From: Ustilago trichophora
Taxonomy: Eukaryota > Basidiomycota > Ustilaginomycetes > Ustilaginales > Ustilaginaceae
Assembly: GCA_900323505.1 (NCBI GenBank)
Contig: OOIN01000014.1
Coordinates: 1-64,000 of the forward strand
Direction: 5' to 3'
DNA length: 64,000 bases
The position numbers and the translations under genes were made by a program. Positions within the stretch are counted from its first letter, which is position 1. Every line of letters starts with the position of its first letter. Below, piece by piece: positions 51,395-61,785 of the stretch. The notes beneath the pieces were generated by a model. It saw only the letters and a program-made list of their open reading frames with translations, ran no database searches and was not told where the DNA came from.

Positions 51395-52665
51395 GCTTCA
51401 GCAACTCTCCATTCCCCCCACCTCCTCAAGACGGTCAAAACTCGCCCTATCCACCCTCCCAAGCAAACGACAAGCCAAACAACCCCGAAGCCGAAGCCGA
51501 ATCTCAAGAACCGGCACATGACTGGGACATGCGCGCTAGCCCCCCACGCCCCATCAACGATGAAACTTACAACGATGCGCCCCCTGCTGGCCTTGCGCCC
51601 GGTATGCCACCTATCAAGCCCATGTCGAATGCCGACATGTCGGCCTTTTTCGGCGCTGCAGGGGTCGATCTCTCCCAAGCTGCCGCTGCCGGATTCCAAG
51701 TGTCTCACAACGGCACTACCGAGGCTTCCAACGATACCAACCGGAAACCTCCCGTGTCTCAATCGGGACCTCTGCCGAAATCGGCGCCTTCTGGTCCAGC
51801 AGCGACAGGATCAAAAGGTACTTCGATTCGAGGACGCGCCGCTGCGGCTGTAGCAGCTTCTACTAGCTCTCGTAGTGGTCGTGCTGTTTCGCCGACTTTG
51901 CCACCGAATGTTCCGTCGGGTCCCAAGAATCCGGGCAAACGATACAACGATAGAGATACGGGTGCTGGCGCGGCTGATTTGCTCGATTACGGTGCCACAG
52001 CCGCCGGTGGTGGTGTCGGTGGTGGCGAAGATCACGCAGATGAGTGGGACACCCGAGACCGGGGTCGTGAATCATCTTCATGGGACAGTCCCGATCGAAC
52101 ATCTCGTCGTCATGCTACTGGTAACAAACTCCGCCGTGAAGCCACTCATGACAAGGAAGAATCTCACTCTTCTCGTCGTACACGTACTTCAACTTCCTCC
52201 TCCTCAAAACGCGATGAAACTACCGCCGCTGAAGACGATGCGACATCTCAAACTTCCACCTCTTCACGAAGAAAACGTCATCGTGATCATAAGGGAGGCG
52301 AACGTGAATCGTCCTCTGCCACAACTCACCATCGGTCTTCCGAACGTGATCGAGAACGCGAACGTGACAGAGAGAGAGAAAGAGAACGAGACAGAGAGAG
52401 GGAGAGAGAGAGGGAGAGGGAGGTGCGGTCGCAAGCAAGATCGGATCGTAGGTCAGGTAGAGATTTGGATGATGTAAAAATTCCTACCGGTCCAGCAGCC
52501 GATACAGGTGTTGTTGCTGTAGGAGGCAAGAGGTCGAGTAGGAAAAGGGCTGCTCCTGAGGATGAGGATGCTTTGATGGGTGAAGGTGTTGGTGGGCAGG
52601 GGAAAAGTGGGTCTTCTTCCGGTCGAAAAGGTGCTGGTGGTGGGGGGTCGAGGAAGAAGCGTTAA
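50173..52665 (+). CDS. FIP1: FIP1, pre-mRNA polyadenylation factor subunit
   Basis: This subunit of the cleavage and polyadenylation factor tethers poly(A) polymerase. Start at 50173 (MEDDDDAFLYGDE) in the context AACCATGG; 830 residues. An acidic N-terminus with a long Asp run (about 65-78) and the SDSDIEFIIDATQ patch precede the Fip1 motif: DIDLDSFPEKPWRRYGADL and TDYFNYGFNEESW (about 236-266). After it come Met/Pro/Gly-rich repeats (PGMPPMPPMG), a Gln run (about 397-406) and an RD/RE-rich C-terminus (about 720-760) similar in style to metazoan FIP1L1, ending SGRKGAGGGGSRKKR. The 52360-52420 GA-rich tract encodes the Arg-Glu repeat. Confidence 0.92.
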
Positions 52666-52962
52666 GTGATTATTTCCTCGTGAATTTCAGATCCTTTCTC
52701 CTATATGGTACTTCTCTCGGTTTTTTTTTTCTCCGTTTTTTTCACTCCGTGTGTGGGTGTGATGTGTGATTAATGCTATGCGGTATAATGCGCTGAGATG
52801 TGCGATGTGGGAAAGGGTAGATTTACAAAAGGTGACAATATGAAGGGAGGAGTGTTTGTAAAGTTGTCGAGTAGAAGATGTGCATGGTGGTGAATTTTAT
52901 CAAGAGAAGAGTGTCTTTTTTGGATCGTTGTTGAAAGGTCATGGTGAATTGTGATGGTTTGT

Positions 52963-53730
52963 TCAAGTGTGATTGGGAGCTCCCCATTTGCGCATTGGTT
53001 GATTGCCATCTCTACTATTGTCATTGTTTCTGCTGCTGCTGCTGGTGTTGTTGTTGTCAGCGCTAAGGATACGCTTTCGACTGTCAGGATGCATCCATCT
53101 TTCTCCGGTCCAATCTTTCTTTTCGTAATGTGACCCATTCTTACCACTCCGTTCATCTCTATCCACGTCATACCGCGATCTTCTCCTCCTCTTTCTTTCC
53201 ACTTCCATTTCTCTACTATCATCTCTGCTTGGCTGAAGATCCTTAGGCCAAACACAACATTGGACTTGAACAGCCACTCCATCAATTTGACCCCCACTCA
53301 TATACAATACACTTTTAGTTGCCTCTTGAACACTCGACATTTGTACATATGCCCAATTTCTCCCTTTCCCCCCTTCTCCTGTTTCAATTTCATCACTAGA
53401 TGAAACATGGATCGAAATTACATGGCCATACCATCCAAAAATATGCTCGAGATGACATGGTCGTACATTGGGTGAAAGATTTTCCACATAGATCGCCGTT
53501 TTACCACTACCACGGTCGAAAGTGGGTTTTAAAGGTCGTTCCAGAGGAGATCGAGAACGCGTATGCGAATGGGTATGGGCCGACTTGGAGGCGTAGGATG
53601 GCGTACTTGACCGAGATCGAGATCGAGATTGACGCCGTGATCTGCTAGATTCTGCAAAGGACGGAGATGCCGAACGGCCAAAATGTGATGGTGGTGTCCG
53701 ACTAGATTCGTCTGGATGAGAGTCCATCAT
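52963..53730 (-). CDS. RNPS1-like SR/RRM protein
   Basis: This 255-residue protein has an N-terminal SR-rich region (SRRQSRSRSRSSTPSYASKS), one RRM (about 76-155) and a basic Arg-rich C-terminal part. The RRM reads TAIYVENLSPNVRPCHLEHI, IFGWYGHVISIHV, WAYVQMSSVQEATKSVLYM and SGGQIDGVAVQVQC. The GGQIDG turn followed by a Trp-Pro motif is characteristic of RNPS1, the ASAP/exon-junction-complex splicing activator. The expected role is in splicing or mRNP assembly in the nucleus; RNP1 is divergent (RNWAYVQM). It is convergent with FIP1, 297 bp apart. Confidence 0.75.
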   Translation of the reverse strand: MMDSHPDESSRTPPSHFGRSASPSFAESSRSRRQSRSRSRSSTPSYASKSAHTHSHTRSRSPLERPLKPTFDRGSGKTAIYVENLSPNVRPCHLEHIFGWYGHVISIHVSSSDEIETGEGGKGRNWAYVQMSSVQEATKSVLYMSGGQIDGVAVQVQCCVWPKDLQPSRDDSREMEVERKRRRRSRYDVDRDERSGKNGSHYEKKDWTGERWMHPDSRKRILSADNNNTSSSSRNNDNSRDGNQPMRKWGAPNHT

Positions 53731-54052
53731 GTGAGGTTCTGGCGGTGATGACGATGGTCGTGGTGGTCGTGGTGGTGATAATGGTGGTGATAATGGTGGG
53801 CGAGGATGAGGGTGAGATGATGAAGATGAGAAGAAGAAAAAAAAGAAAGACGGATAAATGGCTCAAAAAATGCGCACTGTCAATACTCGCAGCTTCGGAT
53901 CCACCGTCCGTGCATAAGCGCAAGCATACATACTCTTGAAGCCGACAACCTATCTCATCCTCACATCATTCCATCAACACAGCACCTTCTTCACAAGCAG
54001 TCCGCAATCAAACTCTTTTAAAAATCAAATATCGTCATTGCATCCGAGTCGC
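53731..54052. other. Spacer between RRM gene promoter and peroxiredoxin 3' end
   Basis: This 322-bp spacer carries GGT/GAT-rich low complexity (about 53734-53790) and a GA-rich run (53806-53850), both likely in the 5' leader of the RRM gene. No gene is seen. Confidence 0.5.
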
Positions 54053-54700
54053 TTACAAAGCCTTGAGAACATTCTCAGCGCTAGTAACGGTCACATTAGG
54101 AGCCTCGTCCTCGACGAAAGCCTTCCTCACAACTCCACCTTCGACGACAAAGGCATAACGCTTGGATCTGTGACCGCCGAGCAATCCAGTAGCGTCAAAG
54201 TCCTGACCGACAGCCTTGGTGAAAGCACCAGTGTCATCGGCGAGGAAGTGGACGTTGGGAGCAGTGTTACCGCCGAGTTTCTCCTTCCAAGCTTGAACGG
54301 TGAATTGATCGTTAACCGCGACAATGTAGATATCTTGGACACCTTTGGATTGGAATTCAGAGGCGTGAGAAATGTAGCCTGGGACTTGGGACGAGCAGGG
54401 ACTGCGAGCCATAGCGAGCAGAGTAGAGATCAAGAGAAAGGCGGAGGGTGTCAGCCAAGTGCGAACCTTGAAATGCGAAAAATGTACACACACGGTAGAA
54501 AGGATGTTTCAAAGGGAAGAAAGAACTTACGGCGTGAAAGCACCAGGAACACCAACGATGATGGTCTTGCCGGTCAAGTTGTCGAGCGAAACATCGGCAT
54601 TCTCAGGGTTGTTCTCCTTGAGCTTGATTCCAGTGTTGAGCTTGGCACCTTCCTTAACATCGCCGTGGATGGCTGCCTTGATCTTGTCGCCAAAGGTCAT
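54053..54700 (-). CDS. AHP1: Peroxiredoxin, Prx5/Ahp1 type
   Basis: This thiol peroxidase reduces hydrogen peroxide and alkyl hydroperoxides using thioredoxin. Exon 1 is 54700-54531, the intron is 54530-54402 (GTAAGT...CTCGCAG, 129 nt) and exon 2 is 54401-54053; together they encode 172 residues, normal for the family. The peroxidatic motif PGAFTPPC spans the splice junction, placing the catalytic Cys at residue 59. Other family features are the start MTFGDKIKAAIHGD, VPGYISHASEFQSKGVQDIY, VAVNDQFTVQAWKEKLG, FLADDTGAFTKAVGQDFDAT and LGGHRSKRYAFVVEGGVV, with the conserved Arg. No targeting signal is visible and the C-terminus is KAL, not a strict PTS1, so a cytosolic location is likely. Confidence 0.93.
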
Positions 54701-55891
54701 TTTGATGTTGCTTTATTTGTAAATGAGTGGTTGTGTGGGTGTGTGATCTGGGTTTGTCAAATAGGCTTGGACGATGTTGCAGGAGAAGAGAGAGGGTGTG
54801 ATTGGTATATATATACATATATATATATGCTCAATTGGAAAGCTTCGGCGAACCAAATGCGTGGATACTGAAGTAAAGCAAAAGTGAGAAAAAGCACGCA
54901 CACATACTGTAAAGTTCTGTAGTCTTGCATCATCGATGCATCTCATGAGTGTTGCTCCTCTTTTCAAGCAGAGAGACGAGACGGACATGGGCGGCAAAGA
55001 TGAGCGGTGAACGGGCCAACTGGTTCTGGATGCGCAATACTGCATGGCATCATTTCCTGCTTGTCACTCCAGCGACTACACCTCCTCCAACGCTTCTGTC
55101 TCTCTTGACGTGGTTGCATGGAAGACTCAGCCATGCATACCGTGCCAGCTTCTTGGCGACATGACATTTCAAAATTCAGACCTGTCATAGCCCTAATCAC
55201 ACCAAATCTGCTTTGAAACGACAGAGTCACATGCTCCAAGAGTCGGACCATCCCGAAAAGTGGTCAAGCAGATCGAGCGACCAACTAGGAAGCCGATCAA
55301 GCTACGGGACACTCAAGTGACTCAACTACTGTCACAGTGTGTACTGTACTGTAGCATTTGGCCCGCACAACAACGCAAAGGCCATGGCCACAAGGTCAAA
55401 AAGTGGAGGCCGACACTCGAAAAGAAATAAAAAAAAATAGACTATTAAAGAATAAGATAAAGTACAGAAAAAAAAAAGAAAAAAAAAAAAAGTCAGCGGG
55501 TGAGTGTAACGCCGTGTTGATGTTGTGATGCAGCACACAACGTCACTTTGGCGTAATTTCACCTCACACAACACTGACTGCTCTCTTGCATGATACTGTA
55601 GTCTTGTAAAATCACCGCATCCCATAGATGTGGGATGAGGGATTCCATCGGTGATGGGATGCTACGCTTCTGCTTACATGTACAGTACAGTACTGTACTG
55701 TTACTGTACTGTCAAATACTGTATGTGTGCCTGACTGACGTGGGATCTGCACTTTCGTTTGCTGCAAAGTGCACGCTCGGGCCATCTGGATCCTGTTCAA
55801 CTTCAACTTCTTCTTAGAAAGGCGCTCGCATCACCAACCAACATATCACCACAGCAGCCAAACGATCCTCTTTTCTTTTTGGTTGATCACC
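54701..55891. other. Divergent promoter peroxiredoxin / oxidoreductase
   Basis: This 1.2-kb spacer has an AT dinucleotide-type run at 54807-54828, A-rich runs at 55428-55492 and TACTG repeats at 55341-55353 and 55681-55723. No supported gene is seen. Confidence 0.55.
55681..55723. repeat. TACTG/ACAGT pentamer cluster
   Basis: A run of overlapping TACAG and TACTG units forming local palindromes (TACAGTACAGTACTGTACTG). Similar clusters are at 8441-8455, 18920-18939, 41766-41789, 55341-55353, 57245-57268 and 63207-63230; all except 8441-8455, which falls in a predicted intron, lie between genes. Confidence 0.8.
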
Positions 55892-57028
55892 ATGTCATCA
55901 TCACCATCCAAACCGCTTCGAGTAGGTGTGGTCGGAGCAGGCGAAGTGACCCAAGTAGTCCACCTTGCCACGCTCAAGTTTCTTTCTGCACAGTACACCG
56001 TCACGGCCATCTGCGACGTCTCTGGTCAAGCAGCCGAGCATGTGGCTTCCAAATGGAGCATTCCGCACGTCTACACCTGCAGCTCATCAATGGTGAAACG
56101 AGACGACATTGATGTGGTCCTCATCGCCAACAGTGACGAGTACCATGCCTCGTGTGCTATCGAGGCTGCCTCAGCGGGCAAGCATGTGTTTATCGAAAAG
56201 CCCATGGCTCTCACTCGCACCGATGCACAAGCAATCCAACAAGCAGCTCAAGATAACGGCGTCAAGATCTTTGTCGGATACATGCGACGCTACGCACCTG
56301 CCTTTGCCACTTTCAAGAAACTGCTTGCCGAATCGGGTCCGATCCGACATGCTATCGTCAAGGACATTATCGGTCCCAATTCCTTCTTTGTCTCGCAATC
56401 GGGTACCGATCCGAAAAAGTTTGTCAGTGACATTCCGGAAAGTGCAGTTCAGGACAAGGCAGCGAGAGCAGAAACCATGTTGAAAGAAGCCATCGGCTCG
56501 GACAAGGCAGCAAATCCACGTCTAGGTTTCGTCTATCGTCTACTGGGATCCTTAGGAAGTCACGATTTGAGCTTCATGCGCGAAGGTCTGGGTGGCAAAC
56601 CAGACAGTTGCCTCTCAGCATTCGCGAGTAACGATGGAATGTTCATCTCGGCCTCGTTCCAATATTCCAACTCGGGCATTGGCAATAAGGGCACCGACAA
56701 GTTCAACGTGCTCTATACCACTGGCATACACCAAGTAGGCGTCTTCGAATCCTATCTAGAAGTTTGGACAGATCAACGAATCCTCAGGATCGATATAGAT
56801 ACACCTTACGTCAAAGGTCTACCGATCAATGTGACGGTCAAGGAGAACGACCAAGATGGACATTACTCGGAGAAGATCATCCGGCCCACGTATCAAGATG
56901 CATATACGACCGAGTTTTTGGATCTGCACCAAGCACTGACGACCGGAAAGGATCTCAAAACTACACCTCAGGATGCCATGGAGGATTTGGACATTTTTGA
57001 TATGATCATGGCCCATCTGACACCATGA
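55892..57028 (+). CDS. Gfo/Idh/MocA-family oxidoreductase
   Basis: The start at 55892 (MSSSPSKPLRVGVVGAGEV) puts the Rossmann fold at the N-terminus; 378 residues, typical length. The dinucleotide loop is GAGEVTQVVH (residues 15-24), followed by ICDVSGQAAEHVASKW and DVVLIANSDEYHASCAIEA. The EKPMALT motif (about 104) holds the catalytic/cofactor Lys of the family. The C-terminal alpha/beta domain includes LLGSLGSHDLSFMREGLGG, with the His-Asp pair seen at family active sites, and the tail ends DLDIFDMIMAHLTP. Members oxidise sugars, inositols or other polyols with NAD(P); the substrate is not deducible. No signal peptide is seen, so cytosolic. Confidence 0.88.
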   Translation: MSSSPSKPLRVGVVGAGEVTQVVHLATLKFLSAQYTVTAICDVSGQAAEHVASKWSIPHVYTCSSSMVKRDDIDVVLIANSDEYHASCAIEAASAGKHVFIEKPMALTRTDAQAIQQAAQDNGVKIFVGYMRRYAPAFATFKKLLAESGPIRHAIVKDIIGPNSFFVSQSGTDPKKFVSDIPESAVQDKAARAETMLKEAIGSDKAANPRLGFVYRLLGSLGSHDLSFMREGLGGKPDSCLSAFASNDGMFISASFQYSNSGIGNKGTDKFNVLYTTGIHQVGVFESYLEVWTDQRILRIDIDTPYVKGLPINVTVKENDQDGHYSEKIIRPTYQDAYTTEFLDLHQALTTGKDLKTTPQDAMEDLDIFDMIMAHLTP

Positions 57029-57128
57029 TCCACGAATCATAGACAAACCAAAGCAATGGGCTGATATCTACTGTAATGTATCAGCAGTGGAGTTCGACAT
57101 GTGGAAATTGTGGGGTTGCTAGAAATGC

Positions 57129-57167
<39 letters not shown>

Positions 57168-58153
57168 GCGGCTTTTGGATTTCCAAAAATTGAAATCTGT
57201 TGCTGTTGCGGTTTTGCATTTCACGCTCAATTTTGCATTCCTGCGTACTGTACTGTACTGTACTGTATGGTCGGTGGTGGTGGTTCATGCAGAACCGTTT
57301 CGATTCGACTCTGTCTGTATACGATATGTTGTACAGAAGCTCTTCTCTTTGAGGCGGATCCCAGTGGGCGGTCTGTTGAATTCTTCGATGATGGATGCGA
57401 TATAGCGTTGACGACAACGCCAACGCCGTTGCGGTCGCCGTCGCCAGCTCGGGCTGAGCGTAGGATACAGCCAAGGCGTACAGTACACAGAGAGAGCGTG
57501 TGTGTGCATGAGACTGATCTAGAGCCGCGTGATATTCAGAGATGAAATGCGAATGTGGGCCCATTTTCCTTTGCTTTTGAAACGGCTGCTGCCGCTGCCT
57601 CGGCTGGAAATGTGTGCAGACGCCCTCTCTCGCTCTCTCTCCGCACTTTGCTCTTTTGTGATCCTCACTTCTTGGCCCCTCATTCTGCCCTCGTTCATCG
57701 TTCATCATCCCGTTCCAATAGAGATTCGTCAAAACGCCTTTCTTTGTTCAAGCCATCATCATCATCAACATCATCATCAGACTTCTCACACTCATCGCTG
57801 GCTGCTTCTCCAGCCATCTTCAAGCAACCCATACCTCTCCGACTCATTCCAACGAGCTTCGTATCCACGGCGAATCTACTCCAGCTCAAAGCATCTGCCA
57901 TTTCAAGCCATTGTACACCTGCAATTCGTACAGTTACATCGTCATCCACGAGTTTTGGATCTACAAAGCACATCCTGCCGTATCTACAATGCCATTGTGA
58001 TCAACCAGTGCCATACAAGCCCCTCACGGGCAAAGTGCCCCGCACCTACCTGCACGTCCATCCGTCTTGATACCAAATCGTTCAACACCCGAACCTCGTC
58101 GATTCAACCCCAAGCCTCTTCCCGTCTCGGCATACGCGCACTCCTAGACAACC
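57029..58153. other. Intergenic region with GA repeat
   Basis: This 1.1-kb region upstream of the large membrane protein gene contains a (AG)14 tract at 57139-57166, TACTG repeats at 57245-57268 and a CAT/ATC run at 57754-57780. ORFs across 57529-58494 overlap the real gene in another frame and look like chance openness of the CT-rich leader. Confidence 0.5.
57139..57166. repeat. (AG)14 microsatellite
   Basis: A perfect dinucleotide tract just after the 3' end of the Gfo/Idh/MocA gene. Confidence 0.9.
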
Positions 58154-61100
58154 ATGCAACCAGCACCACCATTTGCCGCGACTGCAGCTCAACCTACCAA
58201 TCCTCGCGGATGGTTGCCCGCCAAAGCTCAGCTCAGCATCAAGTCTCGTCTTTTCTCCAAAAACATTCTCTACAGCCGCGACCTCTGGGCGCGCGGCACC
58301 GCAACATGGACTTCCACTTTCATCTTTGCTGCCCTCTTGATCTTGATCGCCTACATCCTCTATTTGTGGCTCACCGTCGCCCATGGCTCCTTGGCGCAGA
58401 CAAAGCCCCTCTGGCAGCTCTCCACCATGCTCGCCGACGATGCCACCATCAACCGCCTCGACGCCGAGCTCGACAGCGACGAGTACGAGGATGAGGAAGA
58501 TTCGTCTCGCTCAGCCGGATTCTTGGCCAGCTCAAAGGAGAGAGAGGTACTTCGAAGGATGTTGGGTAGGAACGAACACGGTCTCACCAAACGATCGAGT
58601 ATCGTCCGCATCACATCGTCAGATCCGACCAGTAGTCTTTGCGAGAATCCTATGCAGTTCGATCTCGAATCCACCACTCGCCGCTCCTTTTGGCCCGCAC
58701 CGGTGACCAATACAACTCCATCCGATTCGAGTGTCCCAAACAGCCCAACGACCGCGTCTTCTGCGCTCAACGCCACGGGTTCGCCAACTCTCGGCGGAGC
58801 GGCGACAACCAGGCGGAGAAAGGAGAGCGGCAGACTTCTCTCTGCAGAGACAGGGCGACGGCAGCATACGGCAAGCCCAAGTCGCTCACCCCTTGCTTCT
58901 GGCGCTGCTCTGCCCGTTAGACCAACACGCGTTCGGCCAGTAGATGCCAGATCGCCACTGGGCCGCAAAAACAAGCGCAGTAGCACTTCAAGCTTGAGCA
59001 GCGCCGACGGGACGACAAACTCACCCAGACCTTCACTCAAGAAAGCAGGCCGGGAGGAGAGCTGGACGGACGAAACACCAACACCCACTCTCAGCCCCGA
59101 TCGCGAAGACGTAGAGATGCTAGGATCCCCAAGTATGGCCTCTGAAGCGTCATTCACCTCTGCAGCCGTCGACCCTACCCCAGATGGTGGTGATCATCCA
59201 GACGCACCCGCAACCCCTTTGGCATGTTCGTCACCTACCTCTAGCACCTTTTCCATCGGCCGAGCGCCTTCCATCCTCAAACGGCGGCCGCAGACCTTTC
59301 GCACCGCCTCCTTGCGCGAAATCGACATCTCGTATAGTCTAATGCAGCGCAAGACTTCCCTTTCTGCCTTCTCCATGCCGCTTGCCGACCCATCACTCCT
59401 CCAGCAGCAGCAGCAGCAACAGCAGCAGCAAGAACTCTTGCAGGCAAATGGAATGTTCCTCCCCTTGGCCTCTCCCGCTCCACCGCCCTATGCTCCTTCC
59501 AACCCGGACCTCCCCTCGAGTCCCACCAACGAAGCTAAACCAAAAAGTGTCAAACTCATCGAGCCCGACTGGCGACCTCACATCGACTCGCACATCCGCG
59601 CCCGTGAACGCCTCGAAACCGCTACCCGCTTCGCCGCGCTCCGCATGGCCCAGCATTCGAGCAAATTTGACGAAAGCAACGACGTGGTTGATGTCGACGA
59701 TTTCTGGTTTGAAAGGTTCACCCAGAGCACAGCGGCTGCGGGGAGGGATTGGGATTGGAGGAAGAGGCGGGCGAGACTGCAGCGTGCAGCAGCGCTTGGT
59801 ATGGCTTTGGGGCAGAGTGGACTTGCTGCTGCGGCTCCTCCTCAAATTCCTGCGACGAATTTGCCGAGTAATGTGGGCAAGACAGATGTCCAGTTGCAGC
59901 ACCAGGGACCGGGAGCAGGAGCAGAGCCAATGCCAGCAACACAAGCTGCTTCACCTACACGCAAAGTGCTCCCCTCTGCACCGCTCATCACCTTCACCGA
60001 ACAAGAATTGCAATCGGCTCCCATCCTCAAGATCGACACGGAAACAGGCCGACGGACAGCCCTGCAACCTCGACATGAAGCGAGCAATTCGAGTCCTACC
60101 ATGCCAAACGGAACTCCCTTGAGTCCTACCCCTTCCGGAACGGGCACTCCACTGGGTGGCATCTTTGGAGCCGTTTTCCCCTCTGCAGACACGGTCTCGG
60201 CAGCTATGGCCGCACGCATGGCACAGCGCAGACGCGCCAGCGAAGATGCTACCTCGGCAAGGGGGAGCAGGATCACTCGAAGACGGCTTTCTGCTTCTGC
60301 AGCTGCAGGGATGCCCACTTCGCCCGGCGGTGGCGGCGGCGGTTCGCCTAGCACAGAAGCTTTGGCCGGATCCCCACTCCGCGACCAAGTATCCCCGTCC
60401 TCTTCCTCTTCCCCTTCGCCTTCCCCACTGGCGGCTTCTCCGAGCCATAGCGGAGATACGAGCATTCCTGGCCGACTGAGCAGTCTCGGCGGTACTGTAG
60501 GTAAAAGAGTCAGTCTCACCAATCTCCGTGCTGGTTTCAGGAGGAACAGTGGTTCTGGAGCGACGGCAGGGACAGGTGGATTTCTGCAAGATGCAAGCGG
60601 GATCGAATTGGTTCCCAACTCTCCCGAGTTCAACACTGGTGATGATGCTGAAGGAATGCGGTATTTGGATGAGACGCCGACGTCTTCACCAGAAGGCCCG
60701 AGGAGTAGCGCAGATATGTATAGTGGCTACAATTGGCGTCCTCCTTCTGCAAGGGTAGGGGAGAGTGTTGCACTTTCTCGTACTGATTCACGCCTGCGCT
60801 CCATGGAAACCTCAGTCGAAACTCTATCACAATCACAATCACAATCACAATCGCAATCTGCAACGCGGAACCAGCCACCAGCGAAGAAGACCGCCTCTTT
60901 CCTCGGAGGAACCCCATTCAACCGTCAAACCTCGGCCCCGCCCTCATCTGGATACTATGACCAGCAGGAAATACTCGAAGAGCTACGGGCGGATTTTGAT
61001 CCCGACGCGCTCTCCCACTCCCACTCGAGTAACGCATCTCTTGATTCGTCTTCATCTGATTCACTTCGACGCAAGATGAGATCGCGTTCTCGTTCTCAGA

Positions 61101-61618
61101 CTGAATCATCCTCATCACCACTTTCACGCAATGGTCCACTGAGCGTGCGTAAAGAAGGTTATTCTTCCGTCTCTACTGTTGCTACGGTTCAAACGACCAA
61201 GGGTAGGGGTATGAGGAGTGGGAGTCGGTCGAGTATTATGAGATCGGCTAGTAGTGCAGTTTTGGAGAGACGAAAAGGTGATTCTGATTCGGGTTCTATC
61301 AGTTCTTCGAGAAATGGGTCGATTAGACGTGGTTCTCCAAAGTTTAATAGGTTACAACACGGAATGACGATTACAGATCCAAAAATGCAACCGGAAGTAG
61401 CACCGAGAGGAATGATTCAGAGGGCGAGAAGTGCAAGTTTGTCTAGTAGTAATAGTGGTGTGAGTGGTGGTGGAGGTGGGGGTACTAGTAGTCGGAAGAA
61501 TAGTTTTGTTAGAGATCAAAATGGAATGATAGCAGGCGGAGGGGGAGGAGGGTTGGGGTTGACTATGATTCATTCTGGGTTGGATGTGACAATGATGTCG
61601 ACCGGGAAAGGGGGGTAG
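58154..61618 (+). CDS. Large disordered protein with one N-terminal membrane segment
   Basis: ATG 58154 lies in a strong context (ACAACCATGC); 1154 residues in one exon. A short head (LSIKSRLFSKNILYSRD) precedes a single strong transmembrane helix, STFIFAALLILIAYILYLWL (about 53-72). Almost everything after it is Ser/Pro/Thr-rich and predicted disordered, with a Gln run (about 420-428), an Arg-rich helical patch (about 475-560; IRARERLETATRFAALRM, DWDWRKRRARLQRAAALG) and many SP/TP and RxxS sites. No domain was recognised. By shape it could be a membrane-anchored scaffold; no function is claimed. It converges on ATP10, 167 bp away. Confidence 0.8.
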   Translation: MQPAPPFAATAAQPTNPRGWLPAKAQLSIKSRLFSKNILYSRDLWARGTATWTSTFIFAALLILIAYILYLWLTVAHGSLAQTKPLWQLSTMLADDATINRLDAELDSDEYEDEEDSSRSAGFLASSKEREVLRRMLGRNEHGLTKRSSIVRITSSDPTSSLCENPMQFDLESTTRRSFWPAPVTNTTPSDSSVPNSPTTASSALNATGSPTLGGAATTRRRKESGRLLSAETGRRQHTASPSRSPLASGAALPVRPTRVRPVDARSPLGRKNKRSSTSSLSSADGTTNSPRPSLKKAGREESWTDETPTPTLSPDREDVEMLGSPSMASEASFTSAAVDPTPDGGDHPDAPATPLACSSPTSSTFSIGRAPSILKRRPQTFRTASLREIDISYSLMQRKTSLSAFSMPLADPSLLQQQQQQQQQQELLQANGMFLPLASPAPPPYAPSNPDLPSSPTNEAKPKSVKLIEPDWRPHIDSHIRARERLETATRFAALRMAQHSSKFDESNDVVDVDDFWFERFTQSTAAAGRDWDWRKRRARLQRAAALGMALGQSGLAAAAPPQIPATNLPSNVGKTDVQLQHQGPGAGAEPMPATQAASPTRKVLPSAPLITFTEQELQSAPILKIDTETGRRTALQPRHEASNSSPTMPNGTPLSPTPSGTGTPLGGIFGAVFPSADTVSAAMAARMAQRRRASEDATSARGSRITRRRLSASAAAGMPTSPGGGGGGSPSTEALAGSPLRDQVSPSSSSSPSPSPLAASPSHSGDTSIPGRLSSLGGTVGKRVSLTNLRAGFRRNSGSGATAGTGGFLQDASGIELVPNSPEFNTGDDAEGMRYLDETPTSSPEGPRSSADMYSGYNWRPPSARVGESVALSRTDSRLRSMETSVETLSQSQSQSQSQSATRNQPPAKKTASFLGGTPFNRQTSAPPSSGYYDQQEILEELRADFDPDALSHSHSSNASLDSSSSDSLRRKMRSRSRSQTESSSSPLSRNGPLSVRKEGYSSVSTVATVQTTKGRGMRSGSRSSIMRSASSAVLERRKGDSDSGSISSSRNGSIRRGSPKFNRLQHGMTITDPKMQPEVAPRGMIQRARSASLSSSNSGVSGGGGGGTSSRKNSFVRDQNGMIAGGGGGGLGLTMIHSGLDVTMMSTGKGG

Positions 61619-61785
61619 AGAGTAATTTTTGGTGAATCAATGAATCGAAAACGTAGGAGTGATGTTGTTGGAGTTGGTGTTGTAGCATCAGGGTTATTTT
61701 GATGTATGCTGTAAACTTGTGATTCCTTTTTTTTTTAAAAAAAGTTAATATACATTTTGCCTGTCTTGCAGTATAAGGATGGATT

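Noticed and set aside
57529..58494. 321-codon plus frame overlapping the large membrane protein start
   Set aside because: It overlaps the real gene in another frame and consists of Ser/His/Arg-rich shadow sequence.
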